Assembly (NCBI RefSeq): GCF_014841115.1
Contig: NZ_JACYTP010000004.1
Location: forward strand, 186,001 to 250,000
DNA length: 64,000 bases
Reading direction: 5' to 3'
Origin: Photobacterium arenosum
GTDB lineage: Bacteria > Pseudomonadota > Gammaproteobacteria > Enterobacterales > Vibrionaceae
The translations under genes were made by a program, and so were the position numbers. This document shows positions 23,972 to 32,481 of this stretch, piece by piece. Under the pieces are notes generated by a model. That model saw only the letters and a list, made by a program, of their open reading frames with translations, ran no database searches and was not told the origin of the DNA. Within the stretch, counting starts at the first letter, position 1; each line of letters starts with the position of its first letter.

Positions 23972-24928
23972 ATGAGTGTGACTGTTTACGCACCGGCATC
24001 TATTGGTAATGTCAGTGTCGGTTTTGATGTTCTCGGGGCGGCAGTGTCGCCCGTTGATGGCACCCTGCTGGGGGATAAAGTGACAGTGGCCGCCGGCACA
24101 GAGCCCTTTTCACTGCGATGTGAAGGTGATTTTGTCGCTAAGCTGCCGGCTGAGCCGCAAGAGAACATCGTTTATCACTGCTGGCAGGTGTTTGCCCGTG
24201 AGCTGGATAAGAAAAGCGTCAGCCTGAAACCTGTGTCGATGACACTGGCGAAGAATATGCCAATTGGTTCCGGTCTGGGTTCCAGTGCCTGCTCAATTGT
24301 GGCTGCCCTGGATGCGCTGAACCGCTTTCATGAAAACCCGCTGACAGAGACAGAACTGCTGGCGCTGATGGGGGAAATGGAAGGTCAGATTTCAGGCGGT
24401 GTGCATTACGACAACGTGGCACCCTGCTATCTTGGCGGGTTGCAATTCATGGTCGAGGAGCTGGGGATCATCAGCCAGTCGGTCCCGAGTTTCGATAACT
24501 GGTACTGGGTGATGGCGTATCCTGGCATCAAGGTATCGACTGCTGAAGCCCGGGCTATTTTACCGGCTCAGTACCGTCGACAGGATATCATTGCCCATGG
24601 CCGTTATCTGGGAGGTTTTATTCATGCCTGCCACAGCCAGCAGCCGCAACTGGCCGCCAAAATGATCAAAGACGTGGTGGCCGAACCCTACCGAGAAGGC
24701 TTGCTGCCGGGCTTTAAGGAAGCGCGTCAGTACGCCTTGGAAGCGGGCGCGTTAGCCAGTGGTATTTCAGGTTCAGGCCCGACCATGTTCAGCATCTGTG
24801 ATGATCTGGAGGTCGCAGAGCGCATTGCCCGCTGGTTGCAGCAGCATTATGTCCAGAATGATGAAGGATTCGTCCATGTCTGTCGTCTCGACAGCCAGGG
24901 TTCAACAGAAATAGGAAGTGAGTATTAA
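23972..24928 (+). CDS. thrB: Homoserine kinase
   Basis: A 318-aa GHMP-family kinase that phosphorylates homoserine. The substrate/ATP motif [12 protein letters not shown] lies near residue 95-106, and the C-terminal [12 protein letters not shown] motif near 263-275. The N-terminal [14 protein letters not shown] is typical. It is packed between thrA and thrC with 2-nt gaps on each side, so translation is probably coupled. Confidence 0.97.
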   Translation: MSVTVYAPASIGNVSVGFDVLGAAVSPVDGTLLGDKVTVAAGTEPFSLRCEGDFVAKLPAEPQENIVYHCWQVFARELDKKSVSLKPVSMTLAKNMPIGSGLGSSACSIVAALDALNRFHENPLTETELLALMGEMEGQISGGVHYDNVAPCYLGGLQFMVEELGIISQSVPSFDNWYWVMAYPGIKVSTAEARAILPAQYRRQDIIAHGRYLGGFIHACHSQQPQLAAKMIKDVVAEPYREGLLPGFKEARQYALEAGALASGISGSGPTMFSICDDLEVAERIARWLQQHYVQNDEGFVHVCRLDSQGSTEIGSEY

Positions 24929-24930
24929 TC

Positions 24931-26217
24931 ATGAAGCTGTATAACTTGAAAGATCATCAGGAAGAAGTGTCTTTTGCCCAGGCAGTCCGCCAGGGGCTGG
25001 GCCGTAATCAGGGCCTGTTTTTTCCTGCTCAACTGCCGGATTTAGGCGACATCGATGCGTTGCTGGAGCAGGATTTCGTTACTCGCAGCAGCCGTATTCT
25101 GTCTGCTTTTATCGGTGATGAACTGGGCGCGGAAACCGTCCGACAAATGGTCAGTAACGCTTTCCAGTTCCCGGCTCCGGTCGCACAAGTGAAAGACGCA
25201 GTCTATGCGCTGGAGTTGTTCCACGGCCCGACGCTGGCATTTAAAGATTTTGGTGGCCGCTTCATGGCGCAATCGCTGGCGGCAGTGTCTGACGCCAATG
25301 GCAACATCACTATTCTTACCGCGACCTCAGGCGATACCGGTGCGGCTGTGGCCCATGCTTTCTACGGTATGGACAACATCAAGGTGGTGATCCTGTATCC
25401 GAAGGGCAAAATCAGCCCGCTGCAGGAAAAGCTGTTCTGTACGCTGGGCGGCAATATCCACACTGTGGCAGTGAATGGCACCTTTGATGATTGTCAGTCG
25501 CTGGTCAAGCACGCTTTTGATGATGCTGAACTGCGTCAGGAAGTGGGCCTGAACTCAGCCAACTCTATCAATATCAGTCGCCTGATGGCGCAGATCTGTT
25601 ACTACTTCGAAGCGGTGGCGCAACTGCCGAAAGCTGCTCGCGGCAATCTGGTGGTGTCGGTTCCTAGCGGCAACTTCGGTAACCTGACCGCCGGCCTGCT
25701 GGCCAAAGCGCTGGGTTTGCCAGTGAAACGTTTTATCGCCGCCACCAATGTGAACGATACCGTGCCCCGCTATCTGCAAGATGGCAAGTGGGATCCTAAA
25801 GCCACAGTGCCGACTATTTCCAATGCCATGGATGTCAGCCAGCCAAACAACTGGCCGCGTATTGAAGAGCTGTGTCAGCAACAAGGCTGGGGCCTGAACG
25901 AGCTGGGCTACGGCGCGGTAAGCGACGAGCAGACCGCAGAGACACTGCGTCAGATGGATGCCGACGGTTATCTGTGTGAGCCACATGGCGCCATTGCCTA
26001 TCGTATACTCAATGAGCAGCTGCAAGCCGGCGAGACAGGTCTGTTCCTGTGTACCGCGCACCCAGCCAAGTTCAAGGAAGTGGTGGAAGATATCCTGCAA
26101 AAAGAGATAGATTTACCTGCGCCGCTTGCCAAACATGGCGCAATGGAGTTGCTGTCGGTTGAGCGTGACAATGATTTTGCTCAGTTAAAAGCTGTGCTGC
26201 AAGCCGTTCAGGACTGA
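24931..26217 (+). CDS. thrC: Threonine synthase
   Basis: A 428-aa PLP enzyme converting O-phosphohomoserine to threonine. Lys105 in LAFKDFGGRF is the predicted PLP lysine; the phosphate-binding loop is ATSGDTGAAVA, and PSGNFGNLTAG lies near 245. Length and sequence agree with the gammaproteobacterial ThrC. Last gene of thrABC, followed by an intrinsic terminator at 26245. Confidence 0.97.
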   Translation: MKLYNLKDHQEEVSFAQAVRQGLGRNQGLFFPAQLPDLGDIDALLEQDFVTRSSRILSAFIGDELGAETVRQMVSNAFQFPAPVAQVKDAVYALELFHGPTLAFKDFGGRFMAQSLAAVSDANGNITILTATSGDTGAAVAHAFYGMDNIKVVILYPKGKISPLQEKLFCTLGGNIHTVAVNGTFDDCQSLVKHAFDDAELRQEVGLNSANSINISRLMAQICYYFEAVAQLPKAARGNLVVSVPSGNFGNLTAGLLAKALGLPVKRFIAATNVNDTVPRYLQDGKWDPKATVPTISNAMDVSQPNNWPRIEELCQQQGWGLNELGYGAVSDEQTAETLRQMDADGYLCEPHGAIAYRILNEQLQAGETGLFLCTAHPAKFKEVVEDILQKEIDLPAPLAKHGAMELLSVERDNDFAQLKAVLQAVQD

Positions 26218-26244
26218 TACCTCTCTGCGGGTCATACTCTGATT

Positions 26245-26271
26245 GAGCCACCGTTATGGTGGCTCTTTTTG
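26245..26271 (+). terminator. Terminator of the thr operon
   Basis: GAGCCACC-GTTAT-GGTGGCTC followed by TTTTT, 27 nt after the thrC stop. Confidence 0.92.
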
Positions 26272-26342
26272 TCTGTATCGTTTCTTCATCATCAGGTTAA
26301 GATTATAATTTGATTATCATGTCCGACCGAGAGTAGCTGAGT

Positions 26343-26531
26343 GTGGAAAGCAAGACTGCCCGTTTTACCGTATTGATGGATCCCCGTAAAAAGCAGGCCT
26401 TTGAAAAGCTGTGCGCTTCCCAGGATCTGACACCGTCCCAGGTGGTCCGCCAGTTGATCCGTGAATACCTGGAAAAGCACGACATCAGTTATCTGGATGA
26501 TGACGCAACGAAGAACCCTCAGGTGAAGTAA
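26343..26531 (+). CDS. Ribbon-helix-helix (CopG-like) small DNA-binding protein
   Basis: A 62-aa basic protein starting at GTG. The N-terminal strand KTARFTVLMDP is followed by two helices (KKQAFEKLCASQ and TPSQVVRQLIREYLEKH), which is the Arc/CopG/MetJ fold. The start is GTG because the upstream in-frame ATG at 26319 is cut by a stop. TATAAT at 26304-26309 and a TGATTATCA palindrome at 26311-26319 lie just upstream and could be its promoter and an operator. No toxin gene follows, so a toxin-antitoxin role has no support. Target unknown. Confidence 0.75.
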   Translation: MESKTARFTVLMDPRKKQAFEKLCASQDLTPSQVVRQLIREYLEKHDISYLDDDATKNPQVK

Positions 26532-26626
26532 TCGCTTCAGACAGCCATGCTGTGCCTGTATAAGATGTTGTTTTAATTAACAGTATCTCCTTCATGGCAG
26601 GGGTTTGTGATGACAGAACCGGCAAG

Positions 26627-26656
26627 GTGATAATTTAATGATAATTACATTATAAT
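26627..26656 (+). promoter_or_regulatory. Candidate promoter of the phnA/yjdM gene with overlapping GATAAT repeats
   Basis: A perfect TATAAT (26651-26656) with GTGATA at 18-nt spacing. Two GATAAT hexamers lie in direct repeat within the spacer region (26629-26634 and 26640-26645), so a repressor such as Fur could occlude it, but the match to a full Fur box is poor. Confidence 0.35.
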
Positions 26657-26740
26657 GTCAGGCATCTCGTCCGGCACTGACAAGTCAGTGGTGGGCGAAT
26701 ATCTTTAAGTGATGACTTTTTAAATGAGAGATAGCAGCGT

Positions 26741-27082
26741 ATGAGCGATACCTTACCTCCTTGCCCTGAATGCAATTCATCTTATGTCTATGAAGACAGC
26801 AACCTGTTGATCTGCCCTGAGTGTGGTCATGAATGGATTCCGGGTGAAGTGACAGAAGATGTGGATGCACTGATTGTGAAAGACGCGAACGGCACTGTGT
26901 TGCAGGATGGCGACTTCGTTACCCTGATTAAAGATCTCAAGGTAAAAGGTTCGTCGTCTGTCGCCAAAGTGGGGACTAAAGTGAAAATCAACCGCCTGGT
27001 GGATGGCGACCATAACATCGACTGTAAGATTGATGGTATCGGGGCTATGATGCTGAAATCTGAATTTGTGAAAAAAGCCTGA
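26741..27082 (+). CDS. PhnA/YjdM-family zinc ribbon protein
   Basis: A 113-aa protein with an N-terminal zinc ribbon (Cys8, Cys11, Cys25, Cys28) and a C-terminal domain with [25 protein letters not shown] split over residues ~60-84, the typical PhnA/YjdM pattern. Despite the old name 'alkylphosphonate utilisation', no phosphonate lyase genes are near and the biological role of the family is unclear. It converges with grcA and shares a terminator. Confidence 0.92.
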   Translation: MSDTLPPCPECNSSYVYEDSNLLICPECGHEWIPGEVTEDVDALIVKDANGTVLQDGDFVTLIKDLKVKGSSSVAKVGTKVKINRLVDGDHNIDCKIDGIGAMMLKSEFVKKA

Positions 27083-27103
27083 TTTCAGTAAAAATCAGAC
27101 GGT

Positions 27104-27138
27104 AAAAACGCCGCAGACCAATAGGTTGCGGCGTTTTT
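27104..27138. terminator. Bidirectional terminator between phnA-like gene and grcA
   Basis: AAAAACGCCGCA (27104-27115) pairs with TGCGGCGTTTTT (27127-27138), with an 11-nt loop that can itself close by GACC/GGT. Confidence 0.9.
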
Positions 27139-27151
27139 GTACGGCAAACTT

Positions 27152-27529
27152 TTATAAAGTGCTGGTAAACGTCCGGGCGATGACATCACGCTGCTGCTCT
27201 GGCGTCAGCGAGTTGAAACGTACCGCGTAACCAGACACCCGAATGGTCAGCTGCGGATATTTTTCCGGGTGCGCCACGGCGTCTTCCAGGGTTTCACGCC
27301 TGAGCACATTCACGTTGAGGTGCTGCCCGCCTTCAATACGCGGAGCCTGTTCAACAGGCAGTTCGCGGTACTCAATCTGACCCAGTTCAGACAGGGCGAT
27401 GTCCTGATCTTGCGCAAAGTCGTCAATGGTACACAGGCAGCGGGCTGTACCACTGGCAGCATCCAGCAGCCAGATGGAATTGAGCAGTTGAGGATTAGCC
27501 GCTTGGGTAATTTGAATGCCGGTGATCAT
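27152..27529 (-). CDS. grcA: Autonomous glycyl radical cofactor GrcA
   Basis: A 125-aa protein homologous to the C-terminus of pyruvate formate-lyase; it replaces the damaged glycyl radical domain of PFL after oxygen exposure. The radical glycine is Gly100 in [10 protein letters not shown], within a stretch from [20 protein letters not shown] onward that is almost identical to E. coli YfiD. AAGGAG lies 6 nt before the ATG. A perfect FNR box stands about 100 nt upstream. Identification is very secure. Confidence 0.97.
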   Translation of the reverse strand: MITGIQITQAANPQLLNSIWLLDAASGTARCLCTIDDFAQDQDIALSELGQIEYRELPVEQAPRIEGGQHLNVNVLRRETLEDAVAHPEKYPQLTIRVSGYAVRFNSLTPEQQRDVIARTFTSTL

Positions 27530-27597
27530 GGCAGCTCCTTGGTTGTCATCTGAAACAGCAAAATAGTGTGCCTGACAAAGTGGTCAGGGATAACGGC

Positions 27598-27638
27598 ATC
27601 CTACCGCGTTGGGCCCCCGGCCCCTTGATCTGTATCAA
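27598..27638 (-). promoter_or_regulatory. FNR-dependent promoter of grcA
   Basis: TTGAT-CTGT-ATCAA at 27625-27638 is a perfect FNR dyad. On the minus strand TAGGAT (27598-27603, 4/6 match to TATAAT) begins about 21 nt beyond the dyad, so the box would be centred close to -41.5, the class II activator position. This agrees with known anaerobic FNR control of E. coli grcA. Confidence 0.8.
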
Positions 27639-27856
27639 CTAAGCACTCTTACTGCCTATTGCGTGACGCTGCACAAATTATGCGCACAAATGCGCTCAAC
27701 TGGCGCATTGGCGATAAAGCAGATTGCTGCTTTGGTCGCCTGAGGTCTACAGATGCCGCTAAATCACTGTAAGATAAAGTCCAGTGAACAAACTGACAAA
27801 GTTGGCATTGATCTTTCATTGAATTGACTGAACCTTCAATTTTGAGGAAACACCCT

Positions 27857-27988
27857 ATGAAAGCGAGCGCAATGCCAGCCCCCGGAATGAACTCAGTAAG
27901 CGGCTCACGCCTTCCTCAGGCCAATCGTCCTATTCAGGGACGCGGTCACTGGCGTACACCTGTTGGCCCTGTGTCCCGGCCCAAATGA
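27857..27988 (+). CDS. Possible 43-residue small protein
   Basis: A short ORF ([20 protein letters not shown] onward) with GAGGAAA about 8 nt before the ATG. The product is basic and rich in Pro, Gly, Arg and Ser, with no membrane segment. It overlaps the 5' end of an upstream extension of the ung frame but not the ung start chosen here. I know no homologue; it could be a genuine small protein, a leader peptide for ung, or chance. Confidence 0.35.
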   Translation: MKASAMPAPGMNSVSGSRLPQANRPIQGRGHWRTPVGPVSRPK

Positions 27989-28064
27989 TACCAGTTGTCA
28001 TTGCGATGCCGTGATCAGACAGGCAGAATGTCGGCTTACCTTCATTTTCCCCGCAGGAGCCGAC

Positions 28065-28766
28065 ATGTCTGTTTCAGATTCCCCATCTTCATCTCTTTTC
28101 GACTGGAAACAGTTGCTGGAACAGGAAAGGCAGCAAGCTTACTTTCAGCAGGCTGAGGCACAAGTTGCCGCAGAAAGGCAGGCTGGCAGAGTGATCTATC
28201 CGGCTGAGGCCGATGTATTTCGCGCTTTTGATACCACTCCCTTTGATCAGGTCAAGGTAGTGATCCTGGGCCAGGATCCTTATCACGGCCCTGAACAGGC
28301 ACACGGGCTCAGTTTCTCGGTGCAACCCGGAGTTAAAGTCCCCCCGTCTCTGGCCAATATGTATAAAGAGCTGGCCACTGATATCGACGGATTCAGCATT
28401 CCCAGCCATGGCTGCTTACAGCCCTGGGCAGAGCAGGGCGTACTTCTGCTCAATACTGTGCTGACGGTTGAGCAAGGCAAAGCGCATTCGCACAGTAAGT
28501 ATGGCTGGGAAATGTTTACCGACAGGGTTATTACCAGTCTGAATCAGCACAGAGATGGTCTGGTGTTCCTGCTGTGGGGAGCGCATGCCCACAAGAAAGG
28601 AAAACATATCGACAGGGACAGACACTGGGTGCTGGAAGCGGCACATCCGTCACCCTTGTCTGCTTATCGGGGCTTTTTTGGCTGTCGCCATTTCTCTCAG
28701 GCAAACAAGTGGTTGCGACAAAGCCGTAAAAGTGAGATTAACTGGCAACTTCCTGAACAAATGTAA
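28065..28766 (+). CDS. ung: Uracil-DNA glycosylase
   Basis: A 233-aa family-1 UDG that removes uracil from DNA to start base excision repair. The ATG at 28065 is preceded by AGGAG at 7 nt; the frame is open 34 codons further up but without support. The catalytic water-activating motif GQDPYHG lies at 69-75 (Asp71), the uracil pocket LLLNTVLTV near 130, and the DNA-intercalation loop [11 protein letters not shown] near 195. Length and motifs are complete. It is followed closely by a hemerythrin-domain gene. Confidence 0.97.
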   Translation: MSVSDSPSSSLFDWKQLLEQERQQAYFQQAEAQVAAERQAGRVIYPAEADVFRAFDTTPFDQVKVVILGQDPYHGPEQAHGLSFSVQPGVKVPPSLANMYKELATDIDGFSIPSHGCLQPWAEQGVLLLNTVLTVEQGKAHSHSKYGWEMFTDRVITSLNQHRDGLVFLLWGAHAHKKGKHIDRDRHWVLEAAHPSPLSAYRGFFGCRHFSQANKWLRQSRKSEINWQLPEQM

Positions 28767-28846
28767 GGCAACTTAACCTGGATCAAACAGAATTCGCTAT
28801 CCCGGTTTACACTTATAGCTGGGATGTTAATGTCCGGGAGGTCGAA

Positions 28847-29386
28847 ATGCTATTGGACAGTATTCACACCGAACATGGTTATATCAACCGGTTGCTTAAA
28901 CTGTTAGGTACAAAATTAAAAGGGATCCAAGCGGGTCACGAAGTGAATTATCAGCTCATTCGCGACATAGTGACCTATCTGCAGAACCAGGCCGAGCACT
29001 GCCATCACCCAAAAGAAGATGTCATATACCATTACTACCTCAGACACTATGGTGAGGAGCAGGACATTATGGATCTGGAGGCGGAACATATAGAGCTGGC
29101 TAGACTGACCGCAGAGTTTGCCGAAACCGTCGACATGATTCTGATGGATGCCGTGATTCCGCTGGATGTTTTTGCGGGAAAATTGAATGCCTTTGTAGAG
29201 CGCCAGCACCAGCACCTGGACACCGAAGAGAAGAAGGTGTTCCCTGTGATCCGCCAGCATTTTACCGACCAGGACTGGGCAGCCGTTGAAGAAGAATACC
29301 AGGATTGCCTGTGTGATCCTCTGTTCGGTAAAGAGGTTTCAGCTCAGTACCGGGAGTTGGCAACCCGGCTTGAGCCCGATCATTAA
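28847..29386 (+). CDS. Hemerythrin HHE cation-binding domain protein
   Basis: A 179-aa helical protein with the repeated His/Glu pattern of hemerythrin-like domains: IHTEHGYI near residue 6, AEHCHHPKEDVIY near 53-65, EAEHIEL near 80, and RQHQHLDTEEKKVFP near 120-134. Such proteins carry a di-iron site and are linked to oxygen, NO or iron-sulfur repair; close homologues in proteobacteria are small cytoplasmic proteins of this length. GGGAGG lies 6 nt before the ATG. No partner gene specifies the function. Confidence 0.88.
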   Translation: MLLDSIHTEHGYINRLLKLLGTKLKGIQAGHEVNYQLIRDIVTYLQNQAEHCHHPKEDVIYHYYLRHYGEEQDIMDLEAEHIELARLTAEFAETVDMILMDAVIPLDVFAGKLNAFVERQHQHLDTEEKKVFPVIRQHFTDQDWAAVEEEYQDCLCDPLFGKEVSAQYRELATRLEPDH

Positions 29387-29400
29387 CATCTGCCGGGCCA

Positions 29401-29430
29401 CAAAAAACAGCACCGGCTGCAGAGCCGGTG
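29401..29430 (-). terminator. Terminator for the DUF3545 gene
   Basis: CACCGGCT-GCAG-AGCCGGTG forms an 8-bp GC-rich stem. On the minus strand it is followed by CTGTTTTTTG. It lies about 50 nt beyond the DUF3545 stop and could also stop plus-strand transcripts weakly. Confidence 0.7.
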
Positions 29431-29481
29431 TTGGTCGTTTGATACTAGCCTTAACCTAGTAATGGTAGTGCAAAACCCAGA

Positions 29482-29661
29482 TTACAAATCTACCTCATCG
29501 GTAAACTCATGTAAGATATCAATGTCCTGAAGTTCCTTTTTCAGTTTTTGCTTATCTTTGAGTGCTTCAATTTCCCGCCACTTACGCTTAACAGGTTTAC
29601 TGCGTGCATTGCGACGAGGAAAATCGCTTTCAAGCATGTTGTCGAATCCAAAGCCATCCAT
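29482..29661 (-). CDS. DUF3545 family small protein
   Basis: A 59-aa protein starting MDGFGFDNMLESDFP, then a basic central part (RRNARSKPVKRKWREIEALK) and an acidic C-terminus. This is the pattern of the DUF3545 family, found in Vibrio and Shewanella relatives. I place the start at 29661, with AGAGG about 7 nt upstream, instead of 29679. No catalytic motif; the basic stretch might bind nucleic acid. Its leader has two consecutive hairpins (29681-29695 and 29700-29714). Confidence 0.8.
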   Translation of the reverse strand: MDGFGFDNMLESDFPRRNARSKPVKRKWREIEALKDKQKLKKELQDIDILHEFTDEVDL

Positions 29662-29699
29662 ATTGCACCTCTCTACCATTCTGAGTATTGCTCAGAGCG

Positions 29700-29714
29700 G
29701 GGGCATCTTGCCCC
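29700..29714. repeat. Palindrome GGGCATCTTGCCC, copy 2
   Basis: GGGGCATCTTGCCCC shares a 13-bp palindromic core with 11549-11561. It lies 39 nt upstream of the DUF3545 start in the minus-strand leader, next to a second hairpin CTGAG-TATTG-CTCAG (29681-29695). Confidence 0.5.
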
Positions 29715-30086
29715 TCGATCATCAGTTAAATATCACAATACGGCGTAGAATAAAATTGAAGTATTTCGCATTTGTTATTTATTTGTGAAATTAGTTCAAG
29801 CTGAATCATTGAACCCAATGGTTTGTCCAGTTGGTTAGAAAGTAATGCAGTGCTCAATTCTGTTCAGTGTGGATTGATTTTTTGCGACTAACTCCGCATC
29901 ATCGCTCAGGTTTTCGGCAGCCGGGAACCAAAACGGGCTGAGATCAGCCAACAGGTCAGTATCTGCAATGCAAATGTTTTTCTGGCTTTATCTCAGCTTG
30001 GACTGACAGATGAATTACAGTTGAATGAAGTGGCACAGCAAAGGCGTGCCGGGCAAAGATACCTTTGAGCAAGCTAAGGGGTTGGT
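29715..30086. other. Divergent intergenic region upstream of the AGCS transporter
   Basis: About 370 bp with no supported gene. It is AT-rich to about 29880. A short inverted repeat GGCTGA-GA-TCAGCC lies at 29936-29949. I looked for a glycine riboswitch, since one precedes an AGCS transporter in V. cholerae, and found none of its conserved blocks. Confidence 0.45.
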
Positions 30087-31517
30087 GTGACAAGTCAGAT
30101 AAATTTCCTCAATGATCTGCTGTGGGGATCTGTATTGATTTACCTGCTGGTCGGGGTAGGGATCTATTTTACCTACTTGCTGGGGTTTATTCAGTTCCGG
30201 CATTTTGTCCATATGTTTAAAGTGATGAAAAACAGCCGTAAGTCGGATGCTGCCGGTATCTCTTCTTTTCAGGCATTATGCACCAGTCTGGCTGCCCGGG
30301 TCGGAACCGGCAACATGGCCGGGGTCGCCGTGGCACTTACCTTGGGTGGGCCGGGCGCGATTTTCTGGATGTGGCTGATTGCCATGTTAGGGATGGCGAC
30401 AGCATTCGCGGAAAGTGCGCTGGCCCAGTTGTACAAGACCCGGGATGATGACGGCAATTACCGGGGCGGTCCGGCGTACTACATGGAAAAAGGGTTGGGA
30501 ATGCGCTGGATGGGGGTGGTGTTCTCTATCTTTCTGATCATTGCCTTCGGTCTGGTATTCAACGCGGTTCAGGCTAACTCCATTGCCAAAGCCATGAATG
30601 TGGCTTTTGGCTGGCAACCTGTGGTGGTCGGCATGGTGCTGGTGGCGCTGACCGGTTTTATCATATTCGGTGGCATGCGAACCATTGCCCGCACTGCTGA
30701 AATTCTGGTACCAGTGATGGCGATTTGTTATCTGTTGCTGGCACTGGTGGTCGTGGCAATGAATATCGAACAGGTTCCTTCGGTGATCGCCCTGATTTTC
30801 CGCAGTGCCTTTGGTCTGGAAGAAGCGGCCTCCGGCGCTCTGGGTTATACCATAGCTCAGGGCATGATCAATGGCCTGAAGCGTGGGCTGTTTTCCAATG
30901 AAGCGGGCATGGGTTCGGCGCCGAATGCGGCCGCCTCGGCCACGCCGTACCCGCCACATCCGGCGTCGCAAGGCTATGTGCAGATGCTGGGGGTCTTTAC
31001 CGATACTATCGTTATCTGTTCGGCCACTGTGGCGATTATTCTGATGTCTGGTGAGTATGTACCTCATGGCGAAGTCACAGGTATAGAGCTGACGCAGCGG
31101 GCGCTGGCTTCTCAGGTGGGGGACTGGGGAGGGATCTTCATTGCTATCGCTATCTTCCTGTTTGCCTTTACCTCGCTGGTAGCCAATTACTCTTATGCCG
31201 AAACCAACCTGATTTTTCTTGAGCATAACCACAAAGCCGGACTGCTGATTTTTCGCGCCGTGGTATTGGGCATGGTGATGTTCGGGGCGCTGGCCGAATT
31301 ACCGACGGTATGGGCGATGGCGGATGTGTCTATGGGAATGATGGCCATTATCAACCTGATCGCTATTTTGCTGTTGTCGGGCACAGTGGTGAAACTGGCG
31401 AAAGACTATAACGCGCAATTGGCTCAGGGTAAGGTGCCAACGTTTGACAGCGCCCAATACCCGGAATTGCATGCTCAGCTGGATGAAGATATCTGGACCA
31501 GCCGTTCAGATCGATAG
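30087..31517 (+). CDS. Sodium:alanine/glycine symporter (AGCS family)
   Basis: A 476-aa inner-membrane transporter with about 11 hydrophobic segments. The signature [22 protein letters not shown] lies near residues 70-91 and the second family block [20 protein letters not shown] near 262-281. It imports alanine or glycine with Na+. The start is GTG at 30087, with AAGGGG upstream. V. cholerae has an AGCS transporter in the same neighbourhood. Substrate preference cannot be told from sequence. Confidence 0.93.
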   Translation: MTSQINFLNDLLWGSVLIYLLVGVGIYFTYLLGFIQFRHFVHMFKVMKNSRKSDAAGISSFQALCTSLAARVGTGNMAGVAVALTLGGPGAIFWMWLIAMLGMATAFAESALAQLYKTRDDDGNYRGGPAYYMEKGLGMRWMGVVFSIFLIIAFGLVFNAVQANSIAKAMNVAFGWQPVVVGMVLVALTGFIIFGGMRTIARTAEILVPVMAICYLLLALVVVAMNIEQVPSVIALIFRSAFGLEEAASGALGYTIAQGMINGLKRGLFSNEAGMGSAPNAAASATPYPPHPASQGYVQMLGVFTDTIVICSATVAIILMSGEYVPHGEVTGIELTQRALASQVGDWGGIFIAIAIFLFAFTSLVANYSYAETNLIFLEHNHKAGLLIFRAVVLGMVMFGALAELPTVWAMADVSMGMMAIINLIAILLLSGTVVKLAKDYNAQLAQGKVPTFDSAQYPELHAQLDEDIWTSRSDR

Positions 31518-31543
31518 GCTGTCCCTATGGCAAAGAAAGCGAC

Positions 31544-31570
31544 AACCACGCGCGTTGTGCGTGGTTTTTT
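31544..31570 (+). terminator. Terminator after the AGCS transporter
   Basis: AACCACGC-GCGTTGT-GCGTGGTT followed by a T-run to 31570. Confidence 0.85.
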
Positions 31571-31621
31571 GATGCCGAAATGGTAATCTTGCCGACAGAC
31601 ACGCTTACAGGACATCAAAAC

Positions 31622-32395
31622 ATGCTGATAGTGGTTTCCCCTGCTAAAACCCTGGATTATGAATCTCCTCTGGCAACAAAGACTTATACTTTTCCTGAGC
31701 TGACCGATCACTCGATGGAGCTAATTGAGGTTTGCCGTCAGCTGACGCCTATGGACATTGCGAGCCTGATGAAGGTGAGCGATAAAATCGCCGGACTCAA
31801 TGCGGCCCGTTTTGCCGACTGGCATCCGGATTTTACGCTTGAAAACGCGCGTCAGGCGATTCTGGCCTTCAAAGGTGATGTGTATACCGGCCTGGAAGCC
31901 GATAGCCTGAGCGAGGATGACTTCACCTTTGCCCAACAGCACCTGCGCATGCTGTCCGGTTTGTACGGTTTGTTACGGCCGCTGGATCTGATGCAGCCTT
32001 ACCGTCTTGAAATGGGCACTAAGCTGGCCAACGGCCGCGGCACTAACCTGTATCAGTTCTGGGGCAGTATTATTACGGACAAACTGAATGACGCGCTTGC
32101 CGGGCAGGGCGATGATATCCTGATTAACCTGGCCTCCAATGAATATTTTAAAGCCGTTAAGCCGAAGTCTCTCAAAGGTAAAGTGATTACCCCGGTGTTT
32201 AAAGACGGCAAAAATGGTCAGTACAAGGTGATCAGTTTCTACGCCAAGAAAGCCCGTGGCATGATGGCACGTTATATCATTGATAACCGCCTGACTTCAG
32301 TGGAACAGCTGAAACAATTTGACGTGGCTGGCTATTACTTCGTACCGGAAGAATCGACGGCCGCTGAACTGGTATTTAAACGCGAAGAGCAATAA
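31622..32395 (+). CDS. yaaA: Peroxide stress resistance protein YaaA
   Basis: A 257-aa protein (DUF328/UPF0246). In E. coli it limits intracellular iron and DNA damage during H2O2 stress; it binds DNA. Family stretches are [63 protein letters not shown] and [17 protein letters not shown]. The start at 31622 gives the standard N-terminus [11 protein letters not shown]; the frame begins 14 codons earlier. Identification is secure. Confidence 0.96.
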   Translation: MLIVVSPAKTLDYESPLATKTYTFPELTDHSMELIEVCRQLTPMDIASLMKVSDKIAGLNAARFADWHPDFTLENARQAILAFKGDVYTGLEADSLSEDDFTFAQQHLRMLSGLYGLLRPLDLMQPYRLEMGTKLANGRGTNLYQFWGSIITDKLNDALAGQGDDILINLASNEYFKAVKPKSLKGKVITPVFKDGKNGQYKVISFYAKKARGMMARYIIDNRLTSVEQLKQFDVAGYYFVPEESTAAELVFKREEQ

Positions 32396-32420
32396 AGCTT
32401 CAGCGTTAAACCGTTGGCTG

Positions 32421-32454
32421 AAAAAAGGGCCGGATACTGTATCCGGCCCTTTTC
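32421..32454. terminator. Bidirectional terminator between yaaA and srmB
   Basis: A long near-perfect stem, AAAAGGGCCGGATAC with GTATCCGGCCCTTTT, closed by a 1-5 nt loop. A and T tracts flank it on either side, so it serves both converging genes. Confidence 0.92.
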
Positions 32455-32481
32455 TGTTTTAGTCTGCAGCTACGGCAAAGA

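Noticed and set aside
26343..26531. Toxin-antitoxin module based on the RHH protein
   Set aside because: No toxin-like ORF on either side; the gene stands alone.
29715..30086. Glycine riboswitch before the AGCS transporter
   Set aside because: None of the conserved blocks of the gcvT-type aptamer is present.
30015..30212. 65-codon minus-strand ORF overlapping the AGCS start
   Set aside because: It lies mostly antisense to the secure AGCS gene and has no start signal.
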